DNA of 39,537 nucleotides from Hellea sp. (lineage in GTDB: Bacteria; Pseudomonadota; Alphaproteobacteria; Caulobacterales; Maricaulaceae), in NCBI GenBank assembly GCA_028224375.1, contig JAOIVW010000025.1, forward strand, positions 1 through 39,537. The letters are read 5' to 3'. Below the pieces are notes generated by a model. That model was not told the origin of the DNA. It saw only the letters and a list, made by a program, of their open reading frames with translations, and did no database searches. Of the stretch, positions 1 through 7,914 are shown one piece after another. Position numbers and translations under genes: made by a program. Each line of letters starts with the position of its first letter. Within the stretch, counting starts at the first letter, position 1.

Positions 1-801
1 TCGGTTGGCACGGATAGTCACCGTTTCCCGCATACAGGCATGATGCGCTATGCCGATGACGTGAAGAAAATACCCATTGCAGCGCTTTCGGCTCCTGATG
101 CGGATCAGCTTGAGCGCACATTAGAACGGGATGAAACGATACGCCTGAGACTGTTAATGACGCCGCAATGGAAAGGCGAAACAGAGTCAGGCAATGTGAT
201 TGGTGAAATTGTGGGCTCTGAAAAGCCTGAAGAGGTTGTACTGATTGGGGGTCATTTAGATTCGTGGGACCTGGGAACCGGCGCGATTGATGATGGTGCT
301 GGGATAGGAATTACTGCGGGAGCTGCGCAGGTTCTGATTGAAACAGGTTTAAAGCCCAAGCGCACCATCCGTGTTGTGGCGTTTGGTGCAGAAGAGGTCG
401 GTCTTTTGGGCGGCTTTGCTTATGCCGAACAACATAAGGGTGAGAGCCTTGATAATCACGTCCTAGCAACAGAATCAGATTTCGGCGCCGAGGCACCATA
501 TGAGGTGCTTTCAGGCGTTCGCAGCGGCAAGGCCGTCATAGAGGAGATGGCGAAAGCGCTAAACTTACCCATGTCAGACCGCGAAACCAATGGCGGTCCT
601 GATATCGGGCCGATGTCCCGCGAAGGCGTCCCGACTATGCGCTTCCAACAAGAGGGCACGGATTATTTCGACTTACATCACACCCCTAATGACACGTTTG
701 ATAAAATTGAGGCTGACGAGATGTCCAAAAACACCGCTGCGTTTGCCACAATGATTTGGATGGCATCCGAAGCCGACACTAATTTTCGAGGAGATGAATA
801 A
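1..801 (+). CDS. M28 family metallopeptidase, C-terminal part (cut by window edge)
   Basis: The reading frame is open from base 1, so the true start lies outside the window; the ATG at 40 is probably internal. The visible 266 residues carry the M28 zinc-peptidase pattern: GGHLDSWD followed by AIDDGAG (metal-binding His and Asp), FGAEEVGLLG (catalytic and metal Glu), an ESDFGAE segment and a final DLHHTPNDT His. This resembles the carboxypeptidase Q/aminopeptidase branch, which removes terminal amino acids from peptides, usually outside the cytoplasm. The stop overlaps the next start (TAATG at 799-803), so it is translationally coupled to a secreted M20 peptidase. The family is clear; substrate and localisation cannot be judged without the N-terminus. 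Confidence 0.9.
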   Translation, partial: SVGTDSHRFPHTGMMRYADDVKKIPIAALSAPDADQLERTLERDETIRLRLLMTPQWKGETESGNVIGEIVGSEKPEEVVLIGGHLDSWDLGTGAIDDGAGIGITAGAAQVLIETGLKPKRTIRVVAFGAEEVGLLGGFAYAEQHKGESLDNHVLATESDFGAEAPYEVLSGVRSGKAVIEEMAKALNLPMSDRETNGGPDIGPMSREGVPTMRFQQEGTDYFDLHHTPNDTFDKIEADEMSKNTAAFATMIWMASEADTNFRGDE

Positions 802-2078
802 TGAAAAAGACACTTTTACTCGCCGCTGCCATGATGGCGCTTTCGCCGGCTGCACATGCCGAAACTTTGATGGATGTCTATAAACATCTTCATGCCAACC
901 CTGAGCTTTCTTCAATGGAAACAGAAACGGCTGCTTATTTGGCGACGCGCATGGGAAACCTTGGGTTTGATGTAACCGAAAATTTCGGCGGGACAGGTGT
1001 CGTCTCTGTCATGGAAAACGGCCCCGGTAAAACGATTATGATCCGTGCGGATATGGACGGCCTACCTGTGAAAGAGAATACAGGGCTATCATTTGCGAGC
1101 ACAGTAGTCAAAAAAGACCGCTTTGGCGATGAATGGCCTGTCATGCATGCTTGTGGCCATGATATTCATATGACGACATTTTTAGGCACGGCTCAGGAAA
1201 TGGTTGCAAATAAAGACTTATGGTCGGGCACCTTGGTTATGATTTTGCAGCCCGCTGAGGAAATCAGCCACGGCGCAAAGGATATGATCAAAGAGGGGCT
1301 TTTCACAAAATTCCCGCGTCCTGATTACAATCTCGCCCTACATGCTAACTCAGCTATGCCGGCGGGGCAGGTCGGCATTACGACAGGCTACGCGCTGGCC
1401 AATGTCGACTCTGTTGACATCACAGTCAAAGGTGTTGGCGGGCATGGTGCTTATCCGCAGACCACTAAAGACCCAATCGTCTTGGCGGCACAAATTGTAC
1501 TGGCCTTGCAGACAATTGTTTCGCGCGAAGTCGCCGCGCAAGACTCCGCTGTTGTCACAGTCGGCTCTATCCACGGCGGAACGAAACATAATATCATCGG
1601 CGAAGAGGTTAAGCTTCAACTCACCGTGCGGTCTTATTCGGATGAAACGCGCGATAAACTCTTAGCGTCTATCAAACGGATATCGGAAAATATGGGCCGC
1701 GTTGCAGGCCTTCCCGATGAAAAGCTCCCTGTTGTCGAAATCAAGGACGAATACACACCCGCCGCTTATAATAATCCCGAACTCTCAGCCAAAGCGATGG
1801 ACATCATGGCCGAAGTTATCGGCTCAGATAACGTCATCGCTTCTGACCCCGTTATGGGCGGGGAAGACTTCGGACGTTATGGACGCACAGACCCGAAAAT
1901 CCCTGGTATGATCTATTGGTTAGGCGCAGCTGACCCCGCAGAAGTAAAGGCGGCGAAAAAGGCAGGAAAGTCTATGCCGTCATTACATTCGCCATTTTTC
2001 AAACCAAATGCAGCTGCCGCTATTCCGATTGGCGTAGACACTATGACAGCCACAGCGGTGAGTTTGTTTAACGAGTAA
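801..2078 (+). CDS. Secreted M20 family amidohydrolase/peptidase
   Basis: The 425-residue product starts with a typical signal peptide (MKKTLLLAAAMMALSPAAHA, cleavage probably after AHA), so it should act in the periplasm. Family motifs appear in order: HANPELS near residue 31, RADMDGLPV, the metal-binding MHACGHDIHM, the catalytic LQPAEE, GVGGHGAYP in the dimerisation domain, and a C-terminal metal His in LHSPFF. This is the hippurate hydrolase/IAA-amino-acid hydrolase type, which cleaves N-acyl amino acids or dipeptides with two metal ions. The start is supported by GAGGAG at 788-793 and by the TAATG overlap with the M28 gene. The two enzymes probably form a peptide-scavenging operon. The exact substrate is unknown. 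Confidence 0.93.
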   Translation: MKKTLLLAAAMMALSPAAHAETLMDVYKHLHANPELSSMETETAAYLATRMGNLGFDVTENFGGTGVVSVMENGPGKTIMIRADMDGLPVKENTGLSFASTVVKKDRFGDEWPVMHACGHDIHMTTFLGTAQEMVANKDLWSGTLVMILQPAEEISHGAKDMIKEGLFTKFPRPDYNLALHANSAMPAGQVGITTGYALANVDSVDITVKGVGGHGAYPQTTKDPIVLAAQIVLALQTIVSREVAAQDSAVVTVGSIHGGTKHNIIGEEVKLQLTVRSYSDETRDKLLASIKRISENMGRVAGLPDEKLPVVEIKDEYTPAAYNNPELSAKAMDIMAEVIGSDNVIASDPVMGGEDFGRYGRTDPKIPGMIYWLGAADPAEVKAAKKAGKSMPSLHSPFFKPNAAAAIPIGVDTMTATAVSLFNE

Positions 2079-2102
2079 ATCTTTTTAACTGGACTTACGC
2101 GC

Positions 2103-2122
2103 ATATGCATATAATTGCATAT
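2103..2122. promoter_or_regulatory. Palindromic operator, site 1
   Basis: Half-sites ATATGCA and TGCATAT flank a 6-base spacer TATAAT, 25 bp before the nitronate monooxygenase start. A near-identical 20-base palindrome lies at 7853-7872 before the SDR operon, and both sites share AATTGCATATAA on the right side. The size and symmetry fit a dimeric repressor such as a TetR- or MarR-type protein. The spacer could itself be a -10 box, so binding would block the promoter. No regulator gene is visible in this window. Confidence 0.6.
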
Positions 2123-2146
2123 AAAACATTCGCCTGAGGATTTCAC

Positions 2147-3100
2147 ATGTCGTTGCCGCCTATTTTACAGAACCTGGAATTACCTATTGTAGGCGCGCCG
2201 ATGTTTATTGTGTCTGGACCTGAGCTAGTCATTGCACAATGTAAGGCGGGTATTGTTGGCTCTTTTCCGGCGCTGAACGCCCGTCCCGCAGAAGAGCTTG
2301 AGAAATGGATTGTCCGTATCAAGCTTGAACTGGAAGAGTATCAGAAAGATAATCCCGATAAGAAGGTTGCGCCTTTTGCGGTCAACCAGATATGTCATCC
2401 GTCAAACAATCGTTTGGAGCATGATACTGAAGTCTGCCGCAAGCATGAAGTGCCTATTGTCATTACTAGCTTGCAGGCTAATCAGGATGTCTATGATGCC
2501 ACGCATAGCTATGGCGGTATCATTCTTCATGATGTTGTCAATATTCGTCACTCTAAGAAAGCGCTGTCGATGGGCGCTGATGGATTGATCGCGGTGTGTT
2601 CAGGCGCCGGCGGCCATGCTGGGCGTTTGTCGCCTTTTGCGCTCATCCCGGAAATTCGACAATTTCATGATGGGCCGCTCTTATTGTCAGGCTCTATCGC
2701 AACGGGCGGATCAGTGGCTGCAGCTTTGGCGATTGGTGCCGACTTGGCCTATATTGGAACGCGTTTTATTGCGTCTAAAGAAGCGAATGCGCAAGAAGGT
2801 TATAAGCAAGAAATTATCGAGAGTTCAGGCGAAGACATTATCTATTCCAGCCTCTTCACGGGCGTGCATGGTAATTATCTCAAAGGGTCTATTGAAAAGG
2901 CCGGGCTTGATCCGAATAATCTTCCCACAGCAGATAAGACGTCCATGAACTTCGGGTCTGGCGGCAATACAGATGCCAAAGCTTGGAAAGATATCTGGGG
3001 CGCAGGGCAGGGTGTTGGCTCCGTGCATGACGCGCCCTCCATGCAAGATATCGTAGATCAGTTTAGCGCTGAATATGCAGAGGCCAAGGCGCGTTTATAA
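2147..3100 (+). CDS. Nitronate monooxygenase (2-nitropropane dioxygenase family)
   Basis: The 317-residue TIM-barrel flavoprotein has the FMN-binding features of this family: an N-terminal LPIVGAPMFIVSGPEL segment, CSGAGGHAGRLSPFALI near residue 153, LSGSIATGGS and ADLAYIGTRF. Members oxidise alkyl nitronates such as propionate 3-nitronate; related proteins have other flavin-dependent roles. It stands alone between the M20 peptidase and the OmpA gene, and carries its own operator at 2103-2122 that matches the one before the SDR/acyl-CoA dehydrogenase operon, suggesting co-regulation with that pathway. A modest TGAGG precedes the ATG. The length is normal for the family. Confidence 0.92.
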   Translation: MSLPPILQNLELPIVGAPMFIVSGPELVIAQCKAGIVGSFPALNARPAEELEKWIVRIKLELEEYQKDNPDKKVAPFAVNQICHPSNNRLEHDTEVCRKHEVPIVITSLQANQDVYDATHSYGGIILHDVVNIRHSKKALSMGADGLIAVCSGAGGHAGRLSPFALIPEIRQFHDGPLLLSGSIATGGSVAAALAIGADLAYIGTRFIASKEANAQEGYKQEIIESSGEDIIYSSLFTGVHGNYLKGSIEKAGLDPNNLPTADKTSMNFGSGGNTDAKAWKDIWGAGQGVGSVHDAPSMQDIVDQFSAEYAEAKARL

Positions 3101-3254
3101 TTTAATTAGGCGTCTTTTAAGCTTTCTCAATTTCTCTTAAATGGTGTGTAATTAAATTAATTGCTGCATTGCCACTTCATTAGCAATCCGTTAAACGCTG
3201 CTTTACGAGTCTGTTAACTATGACGGACTTGCCTAATTTCTATGGAGGAAGAAT

Positions 3255-4325
3255 ATGAGAGCGAATTGGTTTAAGGGGATTATCGTCCTCGCCATACTGT
3301 CTCTCTTGTGGGCCCTGTTTACCGCGCCAAATCGATCAAAGTCTATGGGTGAAGATATCCAAAGCGCTTTGTCAAATGCCGGTTTCACAGAGACACAAGT
3401 TGATATGAATGGTAACGTTGCGACTTTGACAGGTGAAGCTGCAAGTGAAGCGACGAAAAGTGAGATTGGTAATGTGGCGGCGGCTACCAAATGCTCTAAA
3501 TGTGCTGATAAAGATACATGGCACGAAGTCAAAAACGATATTACTGTTCAGCAAGCACCTGCAGTGCCAACGCAATCGCCTTATACATTTACGGCGACTA
3601 AAAGTGCTGACGGCACAGTTGTTCTAAATGGCTATGTCCAAAACGAAGACCAGCGTCAGCGTGTTCTTGCTAGAGCTGCTGCGGCTTACGGAACATTCGC
3701 TGATCGTACTGTACGTATCGCTCAAGGCGCTCCGAATGCGGATTGGGAAAATGTTCTGAACCAGAATATTGATGACCTTAGGCTTCTGGATGTTGGACGT
3801 TTTAATATGAGAGACGCAAGTTTTAATATTACCGGTTCGACATTTCTGTCTGATACCAGAGACTCCATAACTGCAAATGTAGGGTCATATCCGGCCTATC
3901 AAGGTGAAGCGGTTATTACGATCGAAACGCCTCAGGGTGAAATTACATCAATTGATGTGTGTCAGTCGCTTTTAAATGAATTAAAGCGTGGCAAGAAAAT
4001 CAACTTTGCCTATGACAAAGCCGAAATCAGAGGCGCTGAGAGTTTTGATTTGCTAAACTCTCTCGCGTCAGCTGCTAATCAATGTTCAGCCTTTACGTTT
4101 AATATCCAAGGCCACACAGATGCAGACGGTTCTGAGGCTTACAATCAACGCCTATCTGAAGCGCGTGCCAATCTTGTCGTTGCCTATCTCTCTGAGAATG
4201 GTGTCGAGAGAAGCCGCATGAGCGCGACAGGTCTTGGCGAAACGCAACCAATTGGTGACAACTCGACAGATGCGGGCAAGGCCCAAAATCGTCGTATCGA
4301 ATTCATCGTGACAGAGTCCGAGTAA
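3255..4325 (+). CDS. OmpA-family protein with BON-like region
   Basis: The 356-residue protein has an N-terminal membrane segment (residues 6-22) that acts as anchor or uncleaved signal. Residues of about 30-155 hold BON-like sequence (GFTETQVDMNGNVATLTGEA, then a second weaker copy around VVLNGYVQNEDQR), a fold found in lipid-associated envelope proteins. The C-terminal 120 residues are an OmpA peptidoglycan-binding domain, with INFAYDKAEI, IQGHTDADGS, the NQRLSEARA helix and NRRIEF; the conserved Asp and Arg that bind diaminopimelate are present. It therefore probably links the inner membrane to the cell wall. GGAGGAAG stands just before the ATG. It lies 13 bp before the next gene and is probably co-transcribed with it. 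Confidence 0.88.
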   Translation: MRANWFKGIIVLAILSLLWALFTAPNRSKSMGEDIQSALSNAGFTETQVDMNGNVATLTGEAASEATKSEIGNVAAATKCSKCADKDTWHEVKNDITVQQAPAVPTQSPYTFTATKSADGTVVLNGYVQNEDQRQRVLARAAAAYGTFADRTVRIAQGAPNADWENVLNQNIDDLRLLDVGRFNMRDASFNITGSTFLSDTRDSITANVGSYPAYQGEAVITIETPQGEITSIDVCQSLLNELKRGKKINFAYDKAEIRGAESFDLLNSLASAANQCSAFTFNIQGHTDADGSEAYNQRLSEARANLVVAYLSENGVERSRMSATGLGETQPIGDNSTDAGKAQNRRIEFIVTESE

Positions 4326-4338
4326 GGAGACAAAGAAA

Positions 4339-5553
4339 ATGTTAAATAATCTATTTAGTTACACTGCGTGTTTTGGATGGCTAATACCCTTCCTATTCGG
4401 CCTATTAGGCCTTTTACTAGGATGGCTATTATTCCGTGGTAAGAAGCAAGTTGGCGATTTATCTGTTGAAGGCGAAGGTGCATTGCGCGCTGAAGCTGAC
4501 AGTCTTCGCGCTCGCGTTCAAGAACTCGAAGGCCGCGTCTCTACACGCGATACAGAAGTCTCTGGTCTCAAGGCTAAGCTTGCGACTGCAGCCGCTGCGG
4601 CTGCTGCTGGCGGAGCTGCTGTTGCGGCAACAAAAGGCGGCGACGACGATGAAACATATGCCCTTGAGTGGCGTAATCGTTATCTCGCGGCTCGCGTGAA
4701 ATATCTTGAAGGCCGTGTTGCCGAAGCGCCTAAGAAGAAAGCTGCACCTAAAAAGAAAGCGGCTCCTAAAAAGAAAGCCGCGCCTAAGCCTAAGGCCAAA
4801 GCGAAGCCAAAAGCAAAAGCGGCGCCTAAGCCAAAAGTGCTTTACACAGACGGCCCAACTGACGGTAAGCCTGATGACTTGAAACTCATCAAAGGTATCG
4901 GACCGAAGTTTGAAAAAGATTTGAACGGTAAGGGTGTTTACTACTTCCGCCAGATCGCAGCTTGGAAAGCCAAAGACGTAACGATGGTCGAAGGTGTGAT
5001 TGATTCATTCCCAGGCCGCATTGGCCGTGATGAGTGGATTAAGCAAGCCAAAGGTCTTTCAAAAGGCGCAGCTCCGCGCAAAATGAAAGCGGCTCCGACT
5101 AAGGCTAAGAAAAAGCCTGGACCAAAGGCCGGCACGAAACGCGGTAACTTAACTGCTGCAGGAACAGTGCGTAAAAAGCCTGGACCAAAAGCGGGATCAA
5201 CGCGTACAGCCAAGCCAAAAATGACTGAGGCTGAAGCTAAGTTTGAGAAGTATTTCGCTAACGTGAAAAAATATGACTCACGTGCCAAGCGCGATGTTGT
5301 CCAGAATATTGTAAAATATTGTGGTATCGCACTTCGTAGTCGCGACGGTTCACTTGTGGCTTGTTCGCAAGAGCATGAAGTTGAGACAGTGGCTAAAGGC
5401 TTCGCAACCAAGAAATTGGGTTTGAAGACTGGTCAAGTTGAACTCGTTAAAGATATTTGTACACAAATGAAGCCTGACCGCTTCAAGTCTCGCGTGACCT
5501 TCTATTACCTCGCGGCGAAGAAGGCCGGGAAACTGGATATCTTCGGAGGTTAA
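4339..5553 (+). CDS. Membrane-anchored helix-hairpin-helix/DUF2853 fusion protein
   Basis: The 404-residue protein has an unusual domain order. Residues of about 11-33 form one transmembrane helix; 40-75 look like a coiled coil; 120-165 are a Lys/Ala/Pro-rich stretch of repeated KKKAAP and KPKAK units. Residues of about 178-245 form a helix-hairpin-helix domain with the LKLIKGIGPKFE motif, as in DUF4332-like proteins. Two KKPGPKAG basic motifs follow, resembling DNA-binding tails, and residues 295-404 match DUF2853 (EAKFEKYFANVKKYDSRAKR to the FYYLAAKKAGK end). The tail-like and HhH parts suggest nucleic-acid contact from a membrane anchor, which is inference. It follows the OmpA/BON gene by 13 bp and ends just before a terminator. 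Confidence 0.82.
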   Translation: MLNNLFSYTACFGWLIPFLFGLLGLLLGWLLFRGKKQVGDLSVEGEGALRAEADSLRARVQELEGRVSTRDTEVSGLKAKLATAAAAAAAGGAAVAATKGGDDDETYALEWRNRYLAARVKYLEGRVAEAPKKKAAPKKKAAPKKKAAPKPKAKAKPKAKAAPKPKVLYTDGPTDGKPDDLKLIKGIGPKFEKDLNGKGVYYFRQIAAWKAKDVTMVEGVIDSFPGRIGRDEWIKQAKGLSKGAAPRKMKAAPTKAKKKPGPKAGTKRGNLTAAGTVRKKPGPKAGSTRTAKPKMTEAEAKFEKYFANVKKYDSRAKRDVVQNIVKYCGIALRSRDGSLVACSQEHEVETVAKGFATKKLGLKTGQVELVKDICTQMKPDRFKSRVTFYYLAAKKAGKLDIFGG

Positions 5554-5571
5554 TCCTCACTAAAAACTAAG

Positions 5572-5600
5572 AAAAAACCCGTCTTTATGGCGGGTTTTTT
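5572..5600 (+). terminator. Rho-independent terminator
   Basis: A perfect 10-base stem AAAAAACCCG / CGGGTTTTTT encloses a 9-base loop, with the T-run forming the 3' arm. It lies 19 bp after the stop of the HhH/DUF2853 gene and closes the OmpA-HhH operon. The A-run on the 5' side would also work on the opposite strand, but no gene ends there. Confidence 0.9.
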
Positions 5601-5641
5601 ATGTCTGTGCTTGGCTCGGTCAGAGGCGGCTAGATTGAGGC

Positions 5642-6052
5642 ATGCTTATAGATGCACCTCATCACAATAGGGCAGACTGGGTCTGGCCTCATTTCACCAG
5701 AGCGGAAATGTCCTGCCGCCATTGCGGGGAACTTTTCCTTTGGCCAGACTTTATGGACCGTTTGGAAACAGCTCGTCACCGTGTGGGCCGCCCATTTCAT
5801 ATTCTCTCAGCGCATCGGTGTAGTTTGCATAATGCGCGTGTCGGCGGCGCGCCGCTCTCGCAACATCTGCGCCTTGCCGTGGATGTCTCTCTTAAGGGTC
5901 ATAACAAAGGGGCTCTGATTCACGCTTGCCAAAGCGCAGGCTTTACCGGCTTTGGCTATTACACAACATTTCTTCACATTGATCTCGGACGCGCGCGGCA
6001 TTGGTTCGGCGGGCAGAAAGCAAAAGACTTATGGCAGACCTACTTGGATTAG
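5642..6052 (+). CDS. M15 family peptidase, phage-type endolysin
   Basis: The 136-residue protein has no signal peptide and the compact layout of M15_3-type muramoyl peptidases. HFTRAEMSCRHCG opens the domain, ILSAHRC and SQHLRLAVDV carry the first zinc His (H75) and Asp (D81), and FLHIDLGRARHW supplies the last His. The H-to-D spacing looks one residue shorter than the usual SxHxxGxAxD pattern, so activity should be checked. The gene overlaps a holin-like gene by 22 bases, forming a lysis cassette. No capsid, tail or integrase gene is nearby, so this is either a prophage remnant or the detached lysis module of a gene transfer agent. Both readings are inference. Confidence 0.85.
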   Translation: MLIDAPHHNRADWVWPHFTRAEMSCRHCGELFLWPDFMDRLETARHRVGRPFHILSAHRCSLHNARVGGAPLSQHLRLAVDVSLKGHNKGALIHACQSAGFTGFGYYTTFLHIDLGRARHWFGGQKAKDLWQTYLD

Positions 6053-6501
6053 GACTTGATGCGGCGGCAGGCGGCTTATTTGGTATCGTGGGCACAGCGC
6101 TGGGACGCGCGGCGGGCTACTTTGAGCGCAGGCAGGCTTTCAAACATGAGGTTGAGCGCTGGTCACATGAATATAAGCTTCATGAATTACAGATGGCCGC
6201 CAATCAGCAAGAAGCCGAGTTGGAATTGGCCATAGCGGCGCAGCAAGGCTCTTGGAAGGGACTAGAGGAGTCCATTAAGGCAGACGCTGCGATAGGCGAG
6301 GCGAGCAAATGGGTGATTAATATTTTGCGCCTCGTCAGGCCGGTTTTGACGATATTGCTTTGGTTGATTACGGGATGGATATTCGCGGTGACACAGGAAG
6401 GCTCTATCGTCGAAGCGGCTGTTTTTGCTGCCACAGCAGCGACGCTGTGGTGGTTTGGAGATAGAGCCCCTAAGCCCATTAAGCTAGAAATGTCGTCTTG
6501 A
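6031..6501 (+). CDS. Holin-like membrane protein (3TM phage holin type)
   Basis: I start at the ATG at 6031 (MADLLGLGLDAAAGG), giving 156 residues; an in-frame TTG at 6001 would add ten residues but lies well inside the endolysin gene. A Gly/Ala-rich N-terminal segment (about 3-25) is followed by a charged Gln/Glu-rich helix (about 30-85) and two hydrophobic segments near residues 97-120 and 124-140. This matches the layout of 3TM holins encoded next to M15 endolysins in alphaproteobacterial phages and gene transfer agents. The predicted role is to open the inner membrane so the endolysin reaches the wall. It overlaps the endolysin and converges on the DUF3667 gene. Confidence 0.72.
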   Translation: MADLLGLGLDAAAGGLFGIVGTALGRAAGYFERRQAFKHEVERWSHEYKLHELQMAANQQEAELELAIAAQQGSWKGLEESIKADAAIGEASKWVINILRLVRPVLTILLWLITGWIFAVTQEGSIVEAAVFAATAATLWWFGDRAPKPIKLEMSS

Positions 6502-6502
6502 T

Positions 6503-7807
6503 TTAAGAAGGTAGTGCGACACCTTTCAAGATATCTGAAACGCCCATGGCGATCAAAAGGATTAAAATCAACATCATGATAAAAGTATAAATTAGACCGA
6601 CGCCATAACTTGTCAGCACTGTTTTAAACCATCCGCGTCCAAACATGCGTTTTGCCGATAGCGGTAAGTAAATGAGCAGAATGAGCGTATAAATCCACAT
6701 CAGGCCCTTGATAGGCGTGATCTGCACCAAAATTATGAACACGAAGAGCAATAAAAACGAGAAGGCATGGATATAGGCCGCGTGAACCAAGTGATCATAA
6801 AGCATGGCCTTTTTTCGGTCGCGAATAAATATAGCGCCCATCAACATAGAGAACGGCATCATAAAAAACATGATGCGCGGAAGATATTTACTGATGGGAG
6901 CATTTATCCGTTCAGGGTGCCGCATTCCAATTAAGACGGACTGCCTTATACCATCATTATCTAATGTCATTTTCTGCCCCGAGGCACCGACGATATTGAT
7001 ATTAGACCCTGTGTCAGTTTCGGACTTGGGCTTCTCTTCATCTGAGTCATTTGCGGCCTCTGCTGCATCCGCGTCAAAATTCGCAATCCGTTCCTCTAAG
7101 GCCTTAATTTGCGTAAGCATGGGGTCTCTGGCACGGCTAATACCTTCCTTTGCATAAGAATTATCCGTGCCGGAAATTTGTTCCTCAAGTGACTTAAGGC
7201 TCGCGCGTGTGCGGCTTAGCTCTCTTTCTAAGCCCTCTTTAGATTTTTCATCATCATCGCTCATGATATCAGCGATTTCTTTTTCAAATATCGAGATAGC
7301 ATCCTCAGAAACAGATTTGTTAATCGTGCTTTTTCGTTTTAAGAAAAAAACCTGAGGTGCGAGCTCAGAATCACCCAGTCCGACTTTAACGGGCGAAATA
7401 GCTGAACTGTCTTTTATCATGGTGCCAAAGGCGATGAGCTGTGTTTGGGTCAGCGCGACATAACCGAAAAGTAGAAGCGAACTCATCAAGTAAAACCTGA
7501 TAGGAGAGGTCCACTTTTGCCGCGCCCCATCGGAAAATTCTCTAGCCATTTGTCCAGGTTTGAAAATCAAGCTTTTAAGGCTCTGCCAAATGCGGCTTTC
7601 AAAAGCTGTTAGGGATGAGAATAATTCGGCCCCAAGCGACCAGATAGAGCGCCTGTAATTGTCATTTTTGTTACCGCAGGCGTAGCAATAAACGCCGTTC
7701 ATGGATTCCCCGCAGGAGAAACAGTCCAGGCTTTGGTTGGAATTGGGAATCGAATCCTCGTCCAATAAACCTGCGCCGTCTAAATCAACTGGTTCTGTCT
7801 CGCCCAT
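6503..7807 (-). CDS. DUF3667 membrane protein with zinc ribbon and coiled coil
   Basis: The 434-residue protein starts with an acidic tail and a zinc ribbon (C29-x2-C32 and C41-x2-C44, with YCYACGNKN), followed by the DUF3667 core: ESRIWQSLKSLIFKPG, GARQKWTSPIRFYL and a membrane helix near 105-123. A long charged segment of about residues 160-260 is predicted coiled coil and probably lies outside the membrane core; three or four hydrophobic helices follow between about 310 and 430. The function is not established. GAGGG stands seven bases before the ATG. The gene is divergent from the SDR operon, so the intergenic operator at 7853-7872 might also affect it. Confidence 0.82.
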   Translation of the reverse strand: MGETEPVDLDGAGLLDEDSIPNSNQSLDCFSCGESMNGVYCYACGNKNDNYRRSIWSLGAELFSSLTAFESRIWQSLKSLIFKPGQMAREFSDGARQKWTSPIRFYLMSSLLLFGYVALTQTQLIAFGTMIKDSSAISPVKVGLGDSELAPQVFFLKRKSTINKSVSEDAISIFEKEIADIMSDDDEKSKEGLERELSRTRASLKSLEEQISGTDNSYAKEGISRARDPMLTQIKALEERIANFDADAAEAANDSDEEKPKSETDTGSNINIVGASGQKMTLDNDGIRQSVLIGMRHPERINAPISKYLPRIMFFMMPFSMLMGAIFIRDRKKAMLYDHLVHAAYIHAFSFLLLFVFIILVQITPIKGLMWIYTLILLIYLPLSAKRMFGRGWFKTVLTSYGVGLIYTFIMMLILILLIAMGVSDILKGVALPS

Positions 7808-7852
7808 AAATTTACCCTCAAAATTTTATGACACACTGTTAGCAGAAAGCAA

Positions 7853-7872
7853 ATATGCAACAAATTGCATAT
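7853..7872. promoter_or_regulatory. Palindromic operator, site 2
   Basis: Half-sites ATATGCAA and TTGCATAT flank a 4-base spacer CAAA. A matching 20-base palindrome lies at 2103-2122. The site lies 42 bp before the SDR start and overlaps a TATAAT-like sequence at 7870-7875. I infer a shared dimeric regulator for the SDR/kinase/acyl-CoA dehydrogenase operon and the nitronate monooxygenase. I found no third copy by eye in this window. Confidence 0.62.
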
Positions 7873-7914
7873 AATTCTTTTGCTCTGTCTGCATGACCTT
7901 GCTAAGACACTTAA

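Noticed and set aside
4941..5411. 156-residue open frame on the minus strand
   Set aside because: It lies wholly inside the HhH/DUF2853 gene, whose domains are clear; it is an antisense shadow without family features.
5642..6501. Intact prophage
   Set aside because: Only endolysin and holin-like genes are present; there is no integrase, capsid, portal, terminase or attachment repeat.
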